Source: Flavipsychrobacter sp. (GTDB lineage Bacteria; Bacteroidota; Bacteroidia; Chitinophagales; Chitinophagaceae). Taken from it: a stretch of DNA of 64,000 nt. The notes below the pieces were generated by a model. It saw only the letters and a list, made by a program, of their open reading frames with translations. It was not told where the DNA came from and made no database searches. The translations under genes were made by a program, and so were the position numbers. The stretch covers positions 2,280,001 through 2,344,000 of the forward strand of contig JAWKLD010000001.1 in the NCBI GenBank assembly GCA_041392855.1, written 5' to 3'. This document shows, piece after piece, positions 36,900 through 45,075 of this stretch. The first letter of the stretch is position 1. Each line of letters starts with the position of its first letter.

Positions 36900-38077
36900 G
36901 CTTCTTTTTGTTGTGCCTTTAACTTTTCCATATCAAGAGGGAAACAATATTTCAAATAAAAGCTTTTGGGTACTAAATGAGATTTATATAATGTAAAAAA
37001 TATAGGTCTCATCTTCTCAAAGGTCTTCTTATAGGTCTTATAATCCCAGAAGAACTTCTTAGGTGCTTTCATTAATGCATCGTACTCCTCATCAGTAAGC
37101 CCTAACCTCTTTTTAAAATAAGCTACCAACTCTGGTTCTACTTTTGGAGGTGTAGCATATTCTGCAAGTGCGTCCTCTCTCTTCATCACTCCGGATCTTA
37201 CTGCCGCAGACAAGCTATTATTTCTCTGATCTAAATTAAAGCGCTGCGGATGGTATACACTATGATGGAAAGCAGTCATTCTGTTTTCTAAATGGTGACC
37301 ACCATAATACTCCCATCCATACTCTTTTTCAAGTATTGCTCTTGCCTCTTCTTTAGAATATGGTATATACCAAAGCGGTCTGACTTTCTTTATTCTAAAT
37401 AGTATTATCCATTTCAGGAAAGACATTAATGGCATGTTAGGGAAAGTCTTCATCTTTATTTTCCCAAACAGCTTATGTATGTAGGAGATATACTTACCAT
37501 CTACGTACATAATACCTAGTGGCGACACCCCTTCTGACTTGTAAGAGTGCCCTTCCAGTATATATTTTACACCATACTTTTTTGCACCTCTGTACAATAC
37601 TTCTGCCAATGCTATATCAGTAGGGCCATCAAGCTCAGGCACACCTGCCTTTAAGAATGACTTAAAAATGTCGTCAGACTCTTTATTGTCTACTACATGC
37701 GTATATAGATCTACATTGAGTTTGCCTAATACTTTTCTTATATTTTCAGTAGCAATAGCTGTATTCCATGTATTATCGTAGTGTACCGCCAGTGGTCTTA
37801 ATCCCCATTCTTTTACTGCCATGTGCAACATAAAAGATGAATCAGTTCCTCCACTCACACCAATAACACAATCATACTTCTTACCCTTCCCTTCTTTCTT
37901 TATCTGCTCCAATATTTCATTAAAAGCAGCTATGCCCTCTTCCGTACCTGTCTTATACTCTTCCTGCAAAGTGTCCATCATCAAACAATAATTACACACC
38001 CCTTTATCATCAAAAACAATATTAGGTACACGCTCATCGTATATACAACGGGAACATATTGTTAATTCTTTGCTCAT
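36896..38077 (-). CDS. N-acetyl sugar amidotransferase (WbpG/WbuX/PseA family)
   Basis: The 393-residue enzyme has an N-terminal zinc-like CSRC...CNYC (residues 8-30), the ATP PP-loop VIGVSGGTDSSFMLH (about residue 74), and the family motif ILEGHSYKSEG. With HisH and HisF partners it turns an N-acetyl group into an acetamidino group, as in Man(2NAc3NAm)A or amidinated nonulosonic acids. The gene order wbpG-hisH-hisF with overlaps is a strong functional link. Confidence 0.93.
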   Translation of the reverse strand: MSKELTICSRCIYDERVPNIVFDDKGVCNYCLMMDTLQEEYKTGTEEGIAAFNEILEQIKKEGKGKKYDCVIGVSGGTDSSFMLHMAVKEWGLRPLAVHYDNTWNTAIATENIRKVLGKLNVDLYTHVVDNKESDDIFKSFLKAGVPELDGPTDIALAEVLYRGAKKYGVKYILEGHSYKSEGVSPLGIMYVDGKYISYIHKLFGKIKMKTFPNMPLMSFLKWIILFRIKKVRPLWYIPYSKEEARAILEKEYGWEYYGGHHLENRMTAFHHSVYHPQRFNLDQRNNSLSAAVRSGVMKREDALAEYATPPKVEPELVAYFKKRLGLTDEEYDALMKAPKKFFWDYKTYKKTFEKMRPIFFTLYKSHLVPKSFYLKYCFPLDMEKLKAQQKEA

Positions 38078-38079
38078 AA

Positions 38080-38634
38080 TTATTTATTGTATTGTATTTC
38101 TGGCTTTCCGTTATTGAAATTTACCTTTCCTAATACTTTTGCAGGATTACCTCCTACTACTGTATTATCAGGTATATCTTTGTTAACAAAACTATTGGCA
38201 GCAACAATACATTGGCTACCTATAATTACCCCTTTTTGAATCATTGATTGTGGTCCGATAAAACAATTATTTCCAATTTTCACTTCCCCATATTCGTAGC
38301 CTTCTTTACCGCCACTTACTGCCCACAACACTGTACTGTGGCTATAAATATGAACTCCCGCAGATATAGAACAATTATTCCCTATCATCAAACCTCCTGA
38401 ACCGTCGAGTATAGTATATGGACCTACCCAAGTATTTTCCCCCACTTTTACCTCTCCAAAAACGCAAGCACTATCATATACACTGCTGCCTTTACCAAAA
38501 CCTAAATAAGCAGCTTTTTCCCATCTATCAGTAAATACTTCGTTAGTCGGTAGCACACGGTTGTACTTAGACTTCAGTATTTGTCTTTTAGTTGAAAAAA
38601 ATCTTTTCAGCAGTTTACTAACCAACTTGCTCAT
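38080..38634 (-). CDS. Hexapeptide acyltransferase (LbH family)
   Basis: The 184-residue protein has left-handed beta helix repeats (CVFGEVKVGENTWVGPY, GLMIGNNCSISAGVHIYSH, VKIGNNCFIGPQSMIQKG) and ends GNPAKVLG, as in O- and N-acetyltransferases of the WbbJ/maa group. It overlaps the AsnB gene by 17 bases. It would acetylate a sugar; the exact substrate is unknown. Confidence 0.85.
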   Translation of the reverse strand: MSKLVSKLLKRFFSTKRQILKSKYNRVLPTNEVFTDRWEKAAYLGFGKGSSVYDSACVFGEVKVGENTWVGPYTILDGSGGLMIGNNCSISAGVHIYSHSTVLWAVSGGKEGYEYGEVKIGNNCFIGPQSMIQKGVIIGSQCIVAANSFVNKDIPDNTVVGGNPAKVLGKVNFNNGKPEIQYNK

Positions 38635-40510
38635 TGTTTAAGAATATCTTACACCACCACTCAAAATTCATAAACGACCATAGCAACAAACGATGGTTGA
38701 TATCTTTTTCCGTATGTTCCTTGTAAATATGCTCTATATATTCAGGATTGATATAATCTGCGGACACGGCTTTTTTTCCTAATAGAAGCTCTTTGATGTA
38801 TTGTGCATTTTCTCCACGATACCAACTTTCATCAGGGGCGGAAAAACCTTGTTTCTTTCTGTTTATTATTTTTTCTGGCAAGAATCCGCCCATTGCTTTC
38901 CTTAAGACATTCTTACCATCATCAAATTCTTGATATACTTTTCGCTTATCTCTGTAATCATTCTCATCGAGTTTCTTCATGTTCTGCAAATTGCCCAGCT
39001 TATGTTTCACTGGTATTTGCTGAGCCAGATTCACTAAGTCATTATCTAAGAATGGGAAACGCTCTTCCAGTCCATTTGCCATGGATAGTTTATCGCCAAC
39101 TAACAATAAACCAGGTAAGAATGTTTTGATTTCAAAGTATAAGCTATTCTCAATATGATGTTCAGGTGTATCATACTTTAATTTGTCATTGAAAGTAAAC
39201 ACACGTTCAAAAACATCTCTTGGTCTTGCTATATCTATTTTACTGTAAGTGCTATCAGTAAATAACCTTGGCTTATCCTCATCTGACACTAAACGTTGCC
39301 AAAACCCATAATAATTTTCAAAGAATTCTGGTTGGTCCATAGAGCGGAACACTCTATAATATCGCCAAGGGTAACCACCGTATAATTCATCACCACCCGT
39401 ACCCTGCAAACACACTTTTACAAACTTTGATGCCAGCCTACTTATATAATAGTTAGGGTAACTCATGCCCACACGCAAGTCTTCTAAATGCCATACGAGC
39501 CTTGGTAAAGACCAGCTTAAATCTCCCGCATTTATTACTTGCTCGTAGTGTTCTGTTTTGAAGTGGTTAGCCATCAGCTCCGCATCTCTCCGCTCATCAT
39601 AGTTTGCTTCAACACCCGTCACTTCCGACATGTCAAAACCCGCTGTAAATGTTGCTAACCTATCTACATGCTTCGAAGCTACTGCTGTAATAGAACCAGA
39701 GTCCATTCCTCCTGACAAATAGGAACCTACCGGAACATCTGAAATCATTTGTCTGGTGACTGCTTTTTCAAAACCACTTTTGGTTAAATCCAAAGCATCT
39801 TCAAAACTCATTTTATCATCCGGCTTCGTAAAGTCATAGTCCCACCAAGAGTAGTGTTTTACATACGTAGAGTCAGATGTTATTTTAACTGTGTTTGCGG
39901 GAGGCAACATCGTTACCCCTTTAAACAAGGTATTGTATGTAAATACGTTTTGGAATGTGAAATACTGATTCAAGGCATCATGATCCACATCTATCTTATA
40001 ATCAGGATGAGTGATAATCGCTTTTATCTCTGAACCAAAAGCAATACTAGTACCATTAAACCAATAATAAAGCGGCTTTATACCAAACCTATCGCGACTT
40101 AGATACAATGCTTCATCCTTTTTATTCCAAGCAGCTACGGCAAACATGCCATTCAATCTTTCAAAGAAAGATGGACCGTAAGCTGCCAAGCCTTCTACTA
40201 TCACTTCTGTATCTGTACGAGAAACAAAGGAGTGACCCTTAGATCTTAACTCTTGTTTCAACTCAAGAAAATTGTAGATACAACCATTAAATACTACTAC
40301 CCACTCATCGTTCTTCGATGTCATGGGCTGAGCGCCAAGCGCAGAAGTATCTAGTATTGCTAACCTACGGTGTGTTAAGCCAATTTCATCATGCACATAA
40401 AACCCTTCTCCATCAGGTCCACGATGAGCAATTTTATCTGCCATCTTTTGCACCTGCTTTAGCGAAACGGGTTTTCTATTCAGATTATATACACCAGCTA
40501 TACCACACAT
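38618..40510 (-). CDS. asnB: Glutamine-hydrolysing asparagine synthase homologue
   Basis: The 630-residue protein has the catalytic Cys2 (MCGIAGVYNL), the Ntn site DTEVIVEGLAAYG and RDRFGIKPLYY, and the synthetase PP-loop YLSGGMDSGSITAV (about residue 260). The domains are complete. Paralogues in surface-glycan loci amidate sugar uronates or peptides, so it may not make free asparagine. It lies 6 bases after the aminotransferase gene. Confidence 0.93.
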   Translation of the reverse strand: MCGIAGVYNLNRKPVSLKQVQKMADKIAHRGPDGEGFYVHDEIGLTHRRLAILDTSALGAQPMTSKNDEWVVVFNGCIYNFLELKQELRSKGHSFVSRTDTEVIVEGLAAYGPSFFERLNGMFAVAAWNKKDEALYLSRDRFGIKPLYYWFNGTSIAFGSEIKAIITHPDYKIDVDHDALNQYFTFQNVFTYNTLFKGVTMLPPANTVKITSDSTYVKHYSWWDYDFTKPDDKMSFEDALDLTKSGFEKAVTRQMISDVPVGSYLSGGMDSGSITAVASKHVDRLATFTAGFDMSEVTGVEANYDERRDAELMANHFKTEHYEQVINAGDLSWSLPRLVWHLEDLRVGMSYPNYYISRLASKFVKVCLQGTGGDELYGGYPWRYYRVFRSMDQPEFFENYYGFWQRLVSDEDKPRLFTDSTYSKIDIARPRDVFERVFTFNDKLKYDTPEHHIENSLYFEIKTFLPGLLLVGDKLSMANGLEERFPFLDNDLVNLAQQIPVKHKLGNLQNMKKLDENDYRDKRKVYQEFDDGKNVLRKAMGGFLPEKIINRKKQGFSAPDESWYRGENAQYIKELLLGKKAVSADYINPEYIEHIYKEHTEKDINHRLLLWSFMNFEWWCKIFLNNEQVG

Positions 40511-40516
40511 AGTTTA

Positions 40517-41662
40517 TTAAAGACCTTTTATAAGGTTAGCTACATATTGATAGTCTTCTTCCACCATTTTGTTGTGCAACGGAATAGACATAGAATATTC
40601 ATTGGCAGCATATGCACCAGGATAATCTTCAGGCTTAATACCAAAAGTATTAGCATAGTAACCCAACATATGTACTGCATGTGTACCAGGACGTGTGCTC
40701 ACACCTTCCGATTGCAGATATTCCATAATCTCGTTACGAGATTTTGGCGCTTTACTTTCATCTATAAACAATACATAAGATTGCCAGCCGTGCTTATATC
40801 TATCACTATATTCAGGCGTTCTTATCCAATCGATATCTTTAAATTGCTCGTGATAAAACTTAGCCCATTTTGAACGCTCGTCTATAAATGTGTCTAGTTT
40901 CTTTATTTGCACCACACCAACAGCTCCTTGTAGGTCAGTCATTCTAAAATTATATCCTACCATATCAAACTCCGGTAATATATAAGGACGAGGTCCTTTA
41001 TGTCTTTGCTCTTCAGATATCGAAGCACCATGATTACGAAGCTTATTTAGTTTGTCAGCCAGCTCATCATCATTTGTGGTCAACATACCACCTTCACCAG
41101 TAGTAACAGACTTACGAGGATGAAAAGAAAAACAACCAATATCCCCTAAGCTACCTGCAGGGTTACCATCTAATGCCGAACCCGCCGCACAAGCACCATC
41201 TTCTACAATCTTCAACCCCGGAGCTATTTCTTTTATCTTGTCTACATCAGCACACAATCCAAACAAGTGAACAGGGATAATAGCTTTGGTCTTATCTGTC
41301 AACTTAGCTTTTAGCTGTTCCGTATCTATATTGAACGTAACAGGATCAACATCAATGAAAACAGGTGTAGCACCACAATACATTACTGCATTAGCAGTAG
41401 ATACCCATGTGAATGCTGGCACAATTACTTCATCACCTTCTTTTACGCCCAGTGCTACTAGTGCTAAATGTAGTGCTGTAGTACAACTAGTGACTGCAAG
41501 TGCATGCTTTACATTATGACGTTTTGCAAACAAGTCTTCAAACTCTTTTACTTTGGGTCCTTGAGTTATCCAACCACTGAAAAGGGGCTCTTTTAAAGCT
41601 TCCCATTCCTCTTGCCCAGTCATAGGCAATGATATCGGTATATTTCTTTTTGTTGTTTCCAC
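40517..41662 (-). CDS. DegT/DnrJ/EryC1/StrS-type sugar aminotransferase
   Basis: The 381-residue PLP enzyme has the cofactor lysine in FHPRKSVTTGEGG and the aspartate in IVEDGACAAGSA. The start ISLPMTGQEEWEAL and GWITQGPKVKEFE are usual for the family. It may be the WbpE-type enzyme of the diamino-uronate route or may aminate another keto sugar. The neighbour upstream is an SDR epimerase (19-base gap), a common pair. Confidence 0.92.
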   Translation of the reverse strand: METTKRNIPISLPMTGQEEWEALKEPLFSGWITQGPKVKEFEDLFAKRHNVKHALAVTSCTTALHLALVALGVKEGDEVIVPAFTWVSTANAVMYCGATPVFIDVDPVTFNIDTEQLKAKLTDKTKAIIPVHLFGLCADVDKIKEIAPGLKIVEDGACAAGSALDGNPAGSLGDIGCFSFHPRKSVTTGEGGMLTTNDDELADKLNKLRNHGASISEEQRHKGPRPYILPEFDMVGYNFRMTDLQGAVGVVQIKKLDTFIDERSKWAKFYHEQFKDIDWIRTPEYSDRYKHGWQSYVLFIDESKAPKSRNEIMEYLQSEGVSTRPGTHAVHMLGYYANTFGIKPEDYPGAYAANEYSMSIPLHNKMVEEDYQYVANLIKGL

Positions 41663-41681
41663 TTTGTTTTCTTTTGATTGT

Positions 41682-42671
41682 TTAAGAAGAAAGAGCTTCA
41701 GTTACTTTAGTTGCTTCACGCCACTCAATTAGTTTCATCAAACCTTGTTCTAGAGAATATTTGTATTTAAACCCTAGTTCTTGCTCAGCTTTCTGACGAG
41801 AACCGATACGGTTTTTTACTAATGCTCTTGCATCATCTTCACTGTATGGCTTGTATATAACTTCAAGGTTAGATTCTTTTAGTTGAAGTATTGTATCGCA
41901 AAGCTGTTTAATAGTTGTTTGCACCTCAGTACCTACATTATAAAAGCCATAATCAGTATCAGAAAGTAGTGCTTGTATATTGCATCTCGCTACATCTTCT
42001 ACATAGATAAAGTCGTATGCTTGAGAGCCATCGCCATTAATAACAGGTTGCTCATTTGCATCGATCTTGTTCAACATTATTGGTACTACACCGCTGTAAA
42101 CGGCATGCTGATCTTGACCAGGACCGTAAACATTCATATAGCGTAAGCCAACAACCTTCAAGCCATAGCGGTCGTTGAATGCAGTACACATAGCTTCTCC
42201 CGCAATTTTAGTAGCTCCGTAAAAGTTCTGGTTATTGAATGGATGCTCTTCAGTCATTGGTACTTGTACTGCATCCCCATATACAGACGCAGAAGAAGAG
42301 TAGATCAACTTCTTCACTTTATGTTTTACACAAGCTTCAAGCACATTAAAAGTGCCAGCGATATTTACATCAAATGCCGTACGAGGAAAATCTTTACAAT
42401 GCAACAACCACATGGCTGCTAAGTGGAACACGTAATCTATACCTTCGAATGCTTTATCAAGTATATCTGTCTCTCTTAGATCACCACCAAATGGGTAAAC
42501 TGTGCAACGCTCATCCTTTAAACAATCTTCAATATTCTCCTGCTTACCACGCGTGAAGTTATCATAAATGATTACCTCTTTTACATCATGCTTCAATATC
42601 TCTCTCACTACAAAACCACCGATAAAACCGGCACCACCTATTACTAATACTCTAGAATCTTTAAGTTCCAT
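41682..42671 (-). CDS. NAD-dependent epimerase/dehydratase (extended SDR)
   Basis: The 329-residue protein has the NAD motif VLVIGGAGFIGGFVV, SSSASVYG and the YGATK active-site pair (FYGATKIAGEA). RYMNVYGPGQ and FIYVEDVA suit UDP-sugar 4-epimerases. It could interconvert UDP-GlcNAc and UDP-GalNAc types. Third gene of the operon, 12 bases after UpxY. Confidence 0.9.
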   Translation of the reverse strand: MELKDSRVLVIGGAGFIGGFVVREILKHDVKEVIIYDNFTRGKQENIEDCLKDERCTVYPFGGDLRETDILDKAFEGIDYVFHLAAMWLLHCKDFPRTAFDVNIAGTFNVLEACVKHKVKKLIYSSSASVYGDAVQVPMTEEHPFNNQNFYGATKIAGEAMCTAFNDRYGLKVVGLRYMNVYGPGQDQHAVYSGVVPIMLNKIDANEQPVINGDGSQAYDFIYVEDVARCNIQALLSDTDYGFYNVGTEVQTTIKQLCDTILQLKESNLEVIYKPYSEDDARALVKNRIGSRQKAEQELGFKYKYSLEQGLMKLIEWREATKVTEALSS

Positions 42672-42683
42672 TATTTATAGTAT

Positions 42684-43178
42684 TTATTTGTTATTTATTT
42701 TTAATGATTGTACTGGAATTTTGGCTACTAAATTCAGCCCAATAGATTTGAGGTGTAATACTGCTTTACCACCTTCTACTCTTATCACTTTACCTTCTGT
42801 TTCTCTTAGTGGCCCTTCCATCACTGTGACGTCTTGTCCTTCAATCAAGTCTATAGTTATATCGGCGTCTCTATATTCATTTAAGAAGCTTTTTATAGCT
42901 TCAATTTCACTATCTCTTACTACGCCTGGTTTTTTATTCCACCACAAAAAACGCACGGCACCATGCATTTCTAAAATTTCAGCGCTTTGCGCATCATAAT
43001 CTGCCAGTCTAACGAATATGTACGAAGTGAAAACAGGTACAATTACTTTTTTCTTCCTATCACTCCACTGTTTTACTTCTTCCCTTACCGGACAATATGC
43101 CTCAACCCCTGCTTCTTCCAGCAAGGTTGCCATCTTTTTTTCATTACGAGGTTTTGTATAGAGTACATACCAAGTCAT
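42684..43178 (-). CDS. UpxY/RfaH-type transcription antiterminator (NusG paralogue)
   Basis: The 164-residue protein has an NGN domain (WYVLYTKPRNEKKMATLL, VPVFTSYIFVRLADY) and a C-terminal KOW domain (DVTVMEGPLRETEGKVIRV). UpxY proteins load on RNA polymerase in the leader of their own capsule operon and stop early termination. Being the second gene of a 36-kb operon with a structured leader fits this. It begins 3 bases after the winged-helix regulator gene. Confidence 0.93.
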   Translation of the reverse strand: MTWYVLYTKPRNEKKMATLLEEAGVEAYCPVREEVKQWSDRKKKVIVPVFTSYIFVRLADYDAQSAEILEMHGAVRFLWWNKKPGVVRDSEIEAIKSFLNEYRDADITIDLIEGQDVTVMEGPLRETEGKVIRVEGGKAVLHLKSIGLNLVAKIPVQSLKINNK

Positions 43179-43181
43179 ATA

Positions 43182-43712
43182 CTATACATCAGCGTTTGAC
43201 CACAATAACAAATTGGTATTCTTGTCGTCTTGTGCTAACCACTCTTCTTTAGTATAAGTTAAATAACGAACTTTTCTATGTATTGGCTTTTCAGCTTTGG
43301 CTACCAAATTCACCAAATACTCTCTATCAATATTTCCTACAAAAATGAGGTCTATGATTCCACTATCATTCCCTTTAGCGTAGTCACCCGTCAGGTAAAC
43401 CAACTCTAGCTTACCCATTCTATTAATTACCTGCTCTATTATCTTATCTACTCCTATATATTTAAGTACGATACTATTAATTTCTTGGAAGAGCGGGTGT
43501 TTATTATTTGCCTTGTATATTTTTTTATTACCCTGATTCTCAGAGATTAACATATCAGCTTCCTCAAATCTATTTAGCTCCACCCTTATAGAATTGGTAC
43601 TCTCATTAAACTCTTCAGACAAGCCTCTCAAATAGGCTGTTGTGCCTGGATTGAGGAATAATCTCAATAAAAGTTTAATTCTTGTTTTAGAGGAAATAAG
43701 TGTTTCTAACAT
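43182..43712 (-). CDS. Winged-helix regulator fused to a degenerate nucleotidyltransferase-like domain
   Basis: The 176-residue protein has a winged helix (residues 1-75; TAYLRGLSEEFNESTNSIRV as recognition region). The C-terminal domain resembles minimal nucleotidyltransferases (ELVYLTGDYAKG, then IIDLIFVG). The usual Gly-Ser is Gly-Asp and the first metal Asp of the D-x-D pair is Ile, so catalysis is unlikely. It is the first gene of the polysaccharide operon and may control it by binding the palindrome at 43777-43815. In Bacteroidota glycan loci similar proteins often precede UpxY. Confidence 0.8.
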   Translation of the reverse strand: MLETLISSKTRIKLLLRLFLNPGTTAYLRGLSEEFNESTNSIRVELNRFEEADMLISENQGNKKIYKANNKHPLFQEINSIVLKYIGVDKIIEQVINRMGKLELVYLTGDYAKGNDSGIIDLIFVGNIDREYLVNLVAKAEKPIHRKVRYLTYTKEEWLAQDDKNTNLLLWSNADV

Positions 43713-43742
43713 CTTCTAAGATCTTTTTCACTAGCCATACGG

Positions 43743-43754
43743 CACGGCTTCGCC
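43743..43754 (-). promoter_or_regulatory. ops-like element in the operon leader
   Basis: On the minus strand this reads GGCGAAGCCGTG, similar with one gap to the enterobacterial ops site GGCGGTAGCGTG used by RfaH. It folds as GGC-GAA-GCC and lies 31 bases before the first gene of an operon that encodes an RfaH-like protein. The match is partial and the role is inferred. A CAGTC/GACTG hairpin (43760-43777) lies just upstream. Confidence 0.3.
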
Positions 43755-43776
43755 ATTGTCAGTCCCATAAAAGACT

Positions 43777-43815
43777 GCACGTAGAACGAGTAAGAATATT
43801 ACTCAATCTACGTGC
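43777..43815 (-). promoter_or_regulatory. Long palindrome over the predicted transcription start (operator-like)
   Basis: GCACGTAGA (43777-43785) pairs with TCTACGTGC (43807-43815). Inner arms GAGTAA (43788-43793) and TTACTC (43799-43804) surround a 5-base centre. Thus 15 of 17 positions in each arm pair. One end shares a base with the -7 element. As DNA it looks like an operator over +1. As RNA from an upstream promoter it would be a strong hairpin without a T run. Confidence 0.7.
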
Positions 43816-43844
43816 AAATCTATAATTATATTTTCTAAATACAA
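43815..43844 (-). promoter_or_regulatory. Promoter of the 36-kb polysaccharide operon
   Basis: Minus strand: TTG (43844-43842), a 19-base spacer, then TAGATTTG (43822-43815), an exact match to the Bacteroidota TAnnTTTG element with the expected spacing. Transcription should start near 43808, giving a leader of about 95 bases before the regulator gene at 43712. Confidence 0.65.
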
Positions 43845-43897
43845 GGGTATTGAGATGACTAAATCTTTAAGAATACCCCATTACACATTATAAAGTA

Positions 43898-44950
43898 CTA
43901 TAATGCAAGGCTTTTTACATCTTCTTGTGCTTTTTCAAAGTCGTTATGTTTACCTATATCTAACCAATAACCTAATATCGGGAAGGAAACCAGCTTTTTA
44001 CCTTTAGCAATTAGCTCATCCATAAGATCAGTTACATTATAGAACTCATTGTGAGGAACCAGTGATAATAATTCCTTTTTAATGATATAGATACCTGCGT
44101 TAGAATAGTAGGTGTAAGAAGGCTTTTCTTTAAGCGCATTTACCATATTACCATTATCAACTTCCATAACACCATAAGGAACAGTTACTTCATAGCTAGT
44201 TGTTGCAACTGCCATATCTGCTCCTGATTTGATAAACGTTTGAAAAAAACCATTGTAATCAATATCTGTTAGCAAGTCAGAGTTCATCACCATCACATAA
44301 TCATGCTCTAAAGACTCCACCAACTTTACCGAACCTAATGTACCTAGTGGTTTATCTTCATGTACATATTTGATTGATATACCCTTGTCAGAACCATCTT
44401 TGAAGTAATCTTCAATCTTATCTGCCAAATAGTTTACACTTAGATATATGTTTTTAATGCCATATTTAATAAGGCGGTCAATGTTATGCTCCATGATAGG
44501 TTTATCACCTACATGTAGCATTGGCTTAGGCGTATCCTTAGTTAAAGGCATTAATCTGCTACCCTTGCCACCTGCCATTATAAATACATCTGCAGGCACA
44601 ACCGACTCCAGCAAAGTAAGGTTAAGCACCTTTACTACTTGTTTCATTCGGTTCACAACAGGTACTATCAAGAAGTTCTTCTTTCTAAGACCGTTTATAT
44701 CTGCCGATTGTAGCTCGTCTTCGTATATAAAAAGGGGATCTTTTTGTAGATAATCTATTATTGGGTCATCAAAGGTTAATCCTTTTATAAACCCTCTACG
44801 CAAGTCACCATCAGTTAATGAACCTATAAGTGTTCTATCTCCGTCTACAATTAATAGAATTGGATTTAGCTTTAAATCATTCAATTTAATAAGAGCGTCA
44901 TAAACTGACTGGTCTTGAAATAGAATGTGTTTCTCTGTGTTTTGTTTCAT
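43898..44950 (-). CDS. Sugar-1-phosphate nucleotidyltransferase with N-terminal CBS pair (PtmE-like)
   Basis: From the ATG at 44950 (MKQNTEKHILF) the protein has 350 residues; an ATG at 44980 would add 10 residues of unlike composition. A tandem CBS pair covers residues 5-110 (LIVDGDRTLIGSLTDGDLRR). The NTP-transferase domain starts VFIMAGGKGSRLMPLTKDTP and has MNSDLLTDIDY for metal binding. The same architecture is seen in PtmE, a GlcN-1-P guanylyltransferase of legionaminic acid synthesis. It has its own promoter-like sequence at 45007-45036. Confidence 0.88.
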   Translation of the reverse strand: MKQNTEKHILFQDQSVYDALIKLNDLKLNPILLIVDGDRTLIGSLTDGDLRRGFIKGLTFDDPIIDYLQKDPLFIYEDELQSADINGLRKKNFLIVPVVNRMKQVVKVLNLTLLESVVPADVFIMAGGKGSRLMPLTKDTPKPMLHVGDKPIMEHNIDRLIKYGIKNIYLSVNYLADKIEDYFKDGSDKGISIKYVHEDKPLGTLGSVKLVESLEHDYVMVMNSDLLTDIDYNGFFQTFIKSGADMAVATTSYEVTVPYGVMEVDNGNMVNALKEKPSYTYYSNAGIYIIKKELLSLVPHNEFYNVTDLMDELIAKGKKLVSFPILGYWLDIGKHNDFEKAQEDVKSLAL

Positions 44951-45006
44951 ATGTTTGGCTGTTTTGTATATTGACTGCAATATAGAGCCAACTCTATCCT
45001 ACGAGA

Positions 45007-45036
45007 AAAATATACACGCTCATAACATCAAAACAA
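45007..45036 (-). promoter_or_regulatory. Promoter-like sequence for the CBS-nucleotidyltransferase gene
   Basis: Minus strand: TTG (45036-45034), a 19-base spacer, then TATATTTT (45014-45007), seven of eight matches to TAnnTTTG. The conserved 29-bp motif lies directly upstream and overlaps the TTG. Confidence 0.4.
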
Positions 45037-45064
45037 CAACTGGATAACAAATCATTAGCAAACG
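45036..45064 (-). promoter_or_regulatory. 29-bp conserved motif, copy 1
   Basis: This 29-bp segment matches 47287-47315 at 25 positions. The core is TAAC-AAATC-ATTA, an imperfect inverted repeat. Both copies lie just after the stop of one leftward gene and about 85-100 bases before the start of the next, immediately upstream of a TTG. A shared regulator site is inferred. Confidence 0.5.
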
Positions 45065-45075
45065 GAATCGTAGAC

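Noticed and set aside
42987..43199. Possible small plus-strand gene opposite upxY
   Set aside because: No family features, and it lies wholly within well-supported minus-strand coding sequence.
43777..43815. Inverted repeats as ends of an invertible capsule promoter, as in Bacteroides fragilis
   Set aside because: The arms are only 21 bases apart and the promoter lies outside them. No recombinase gene is near.
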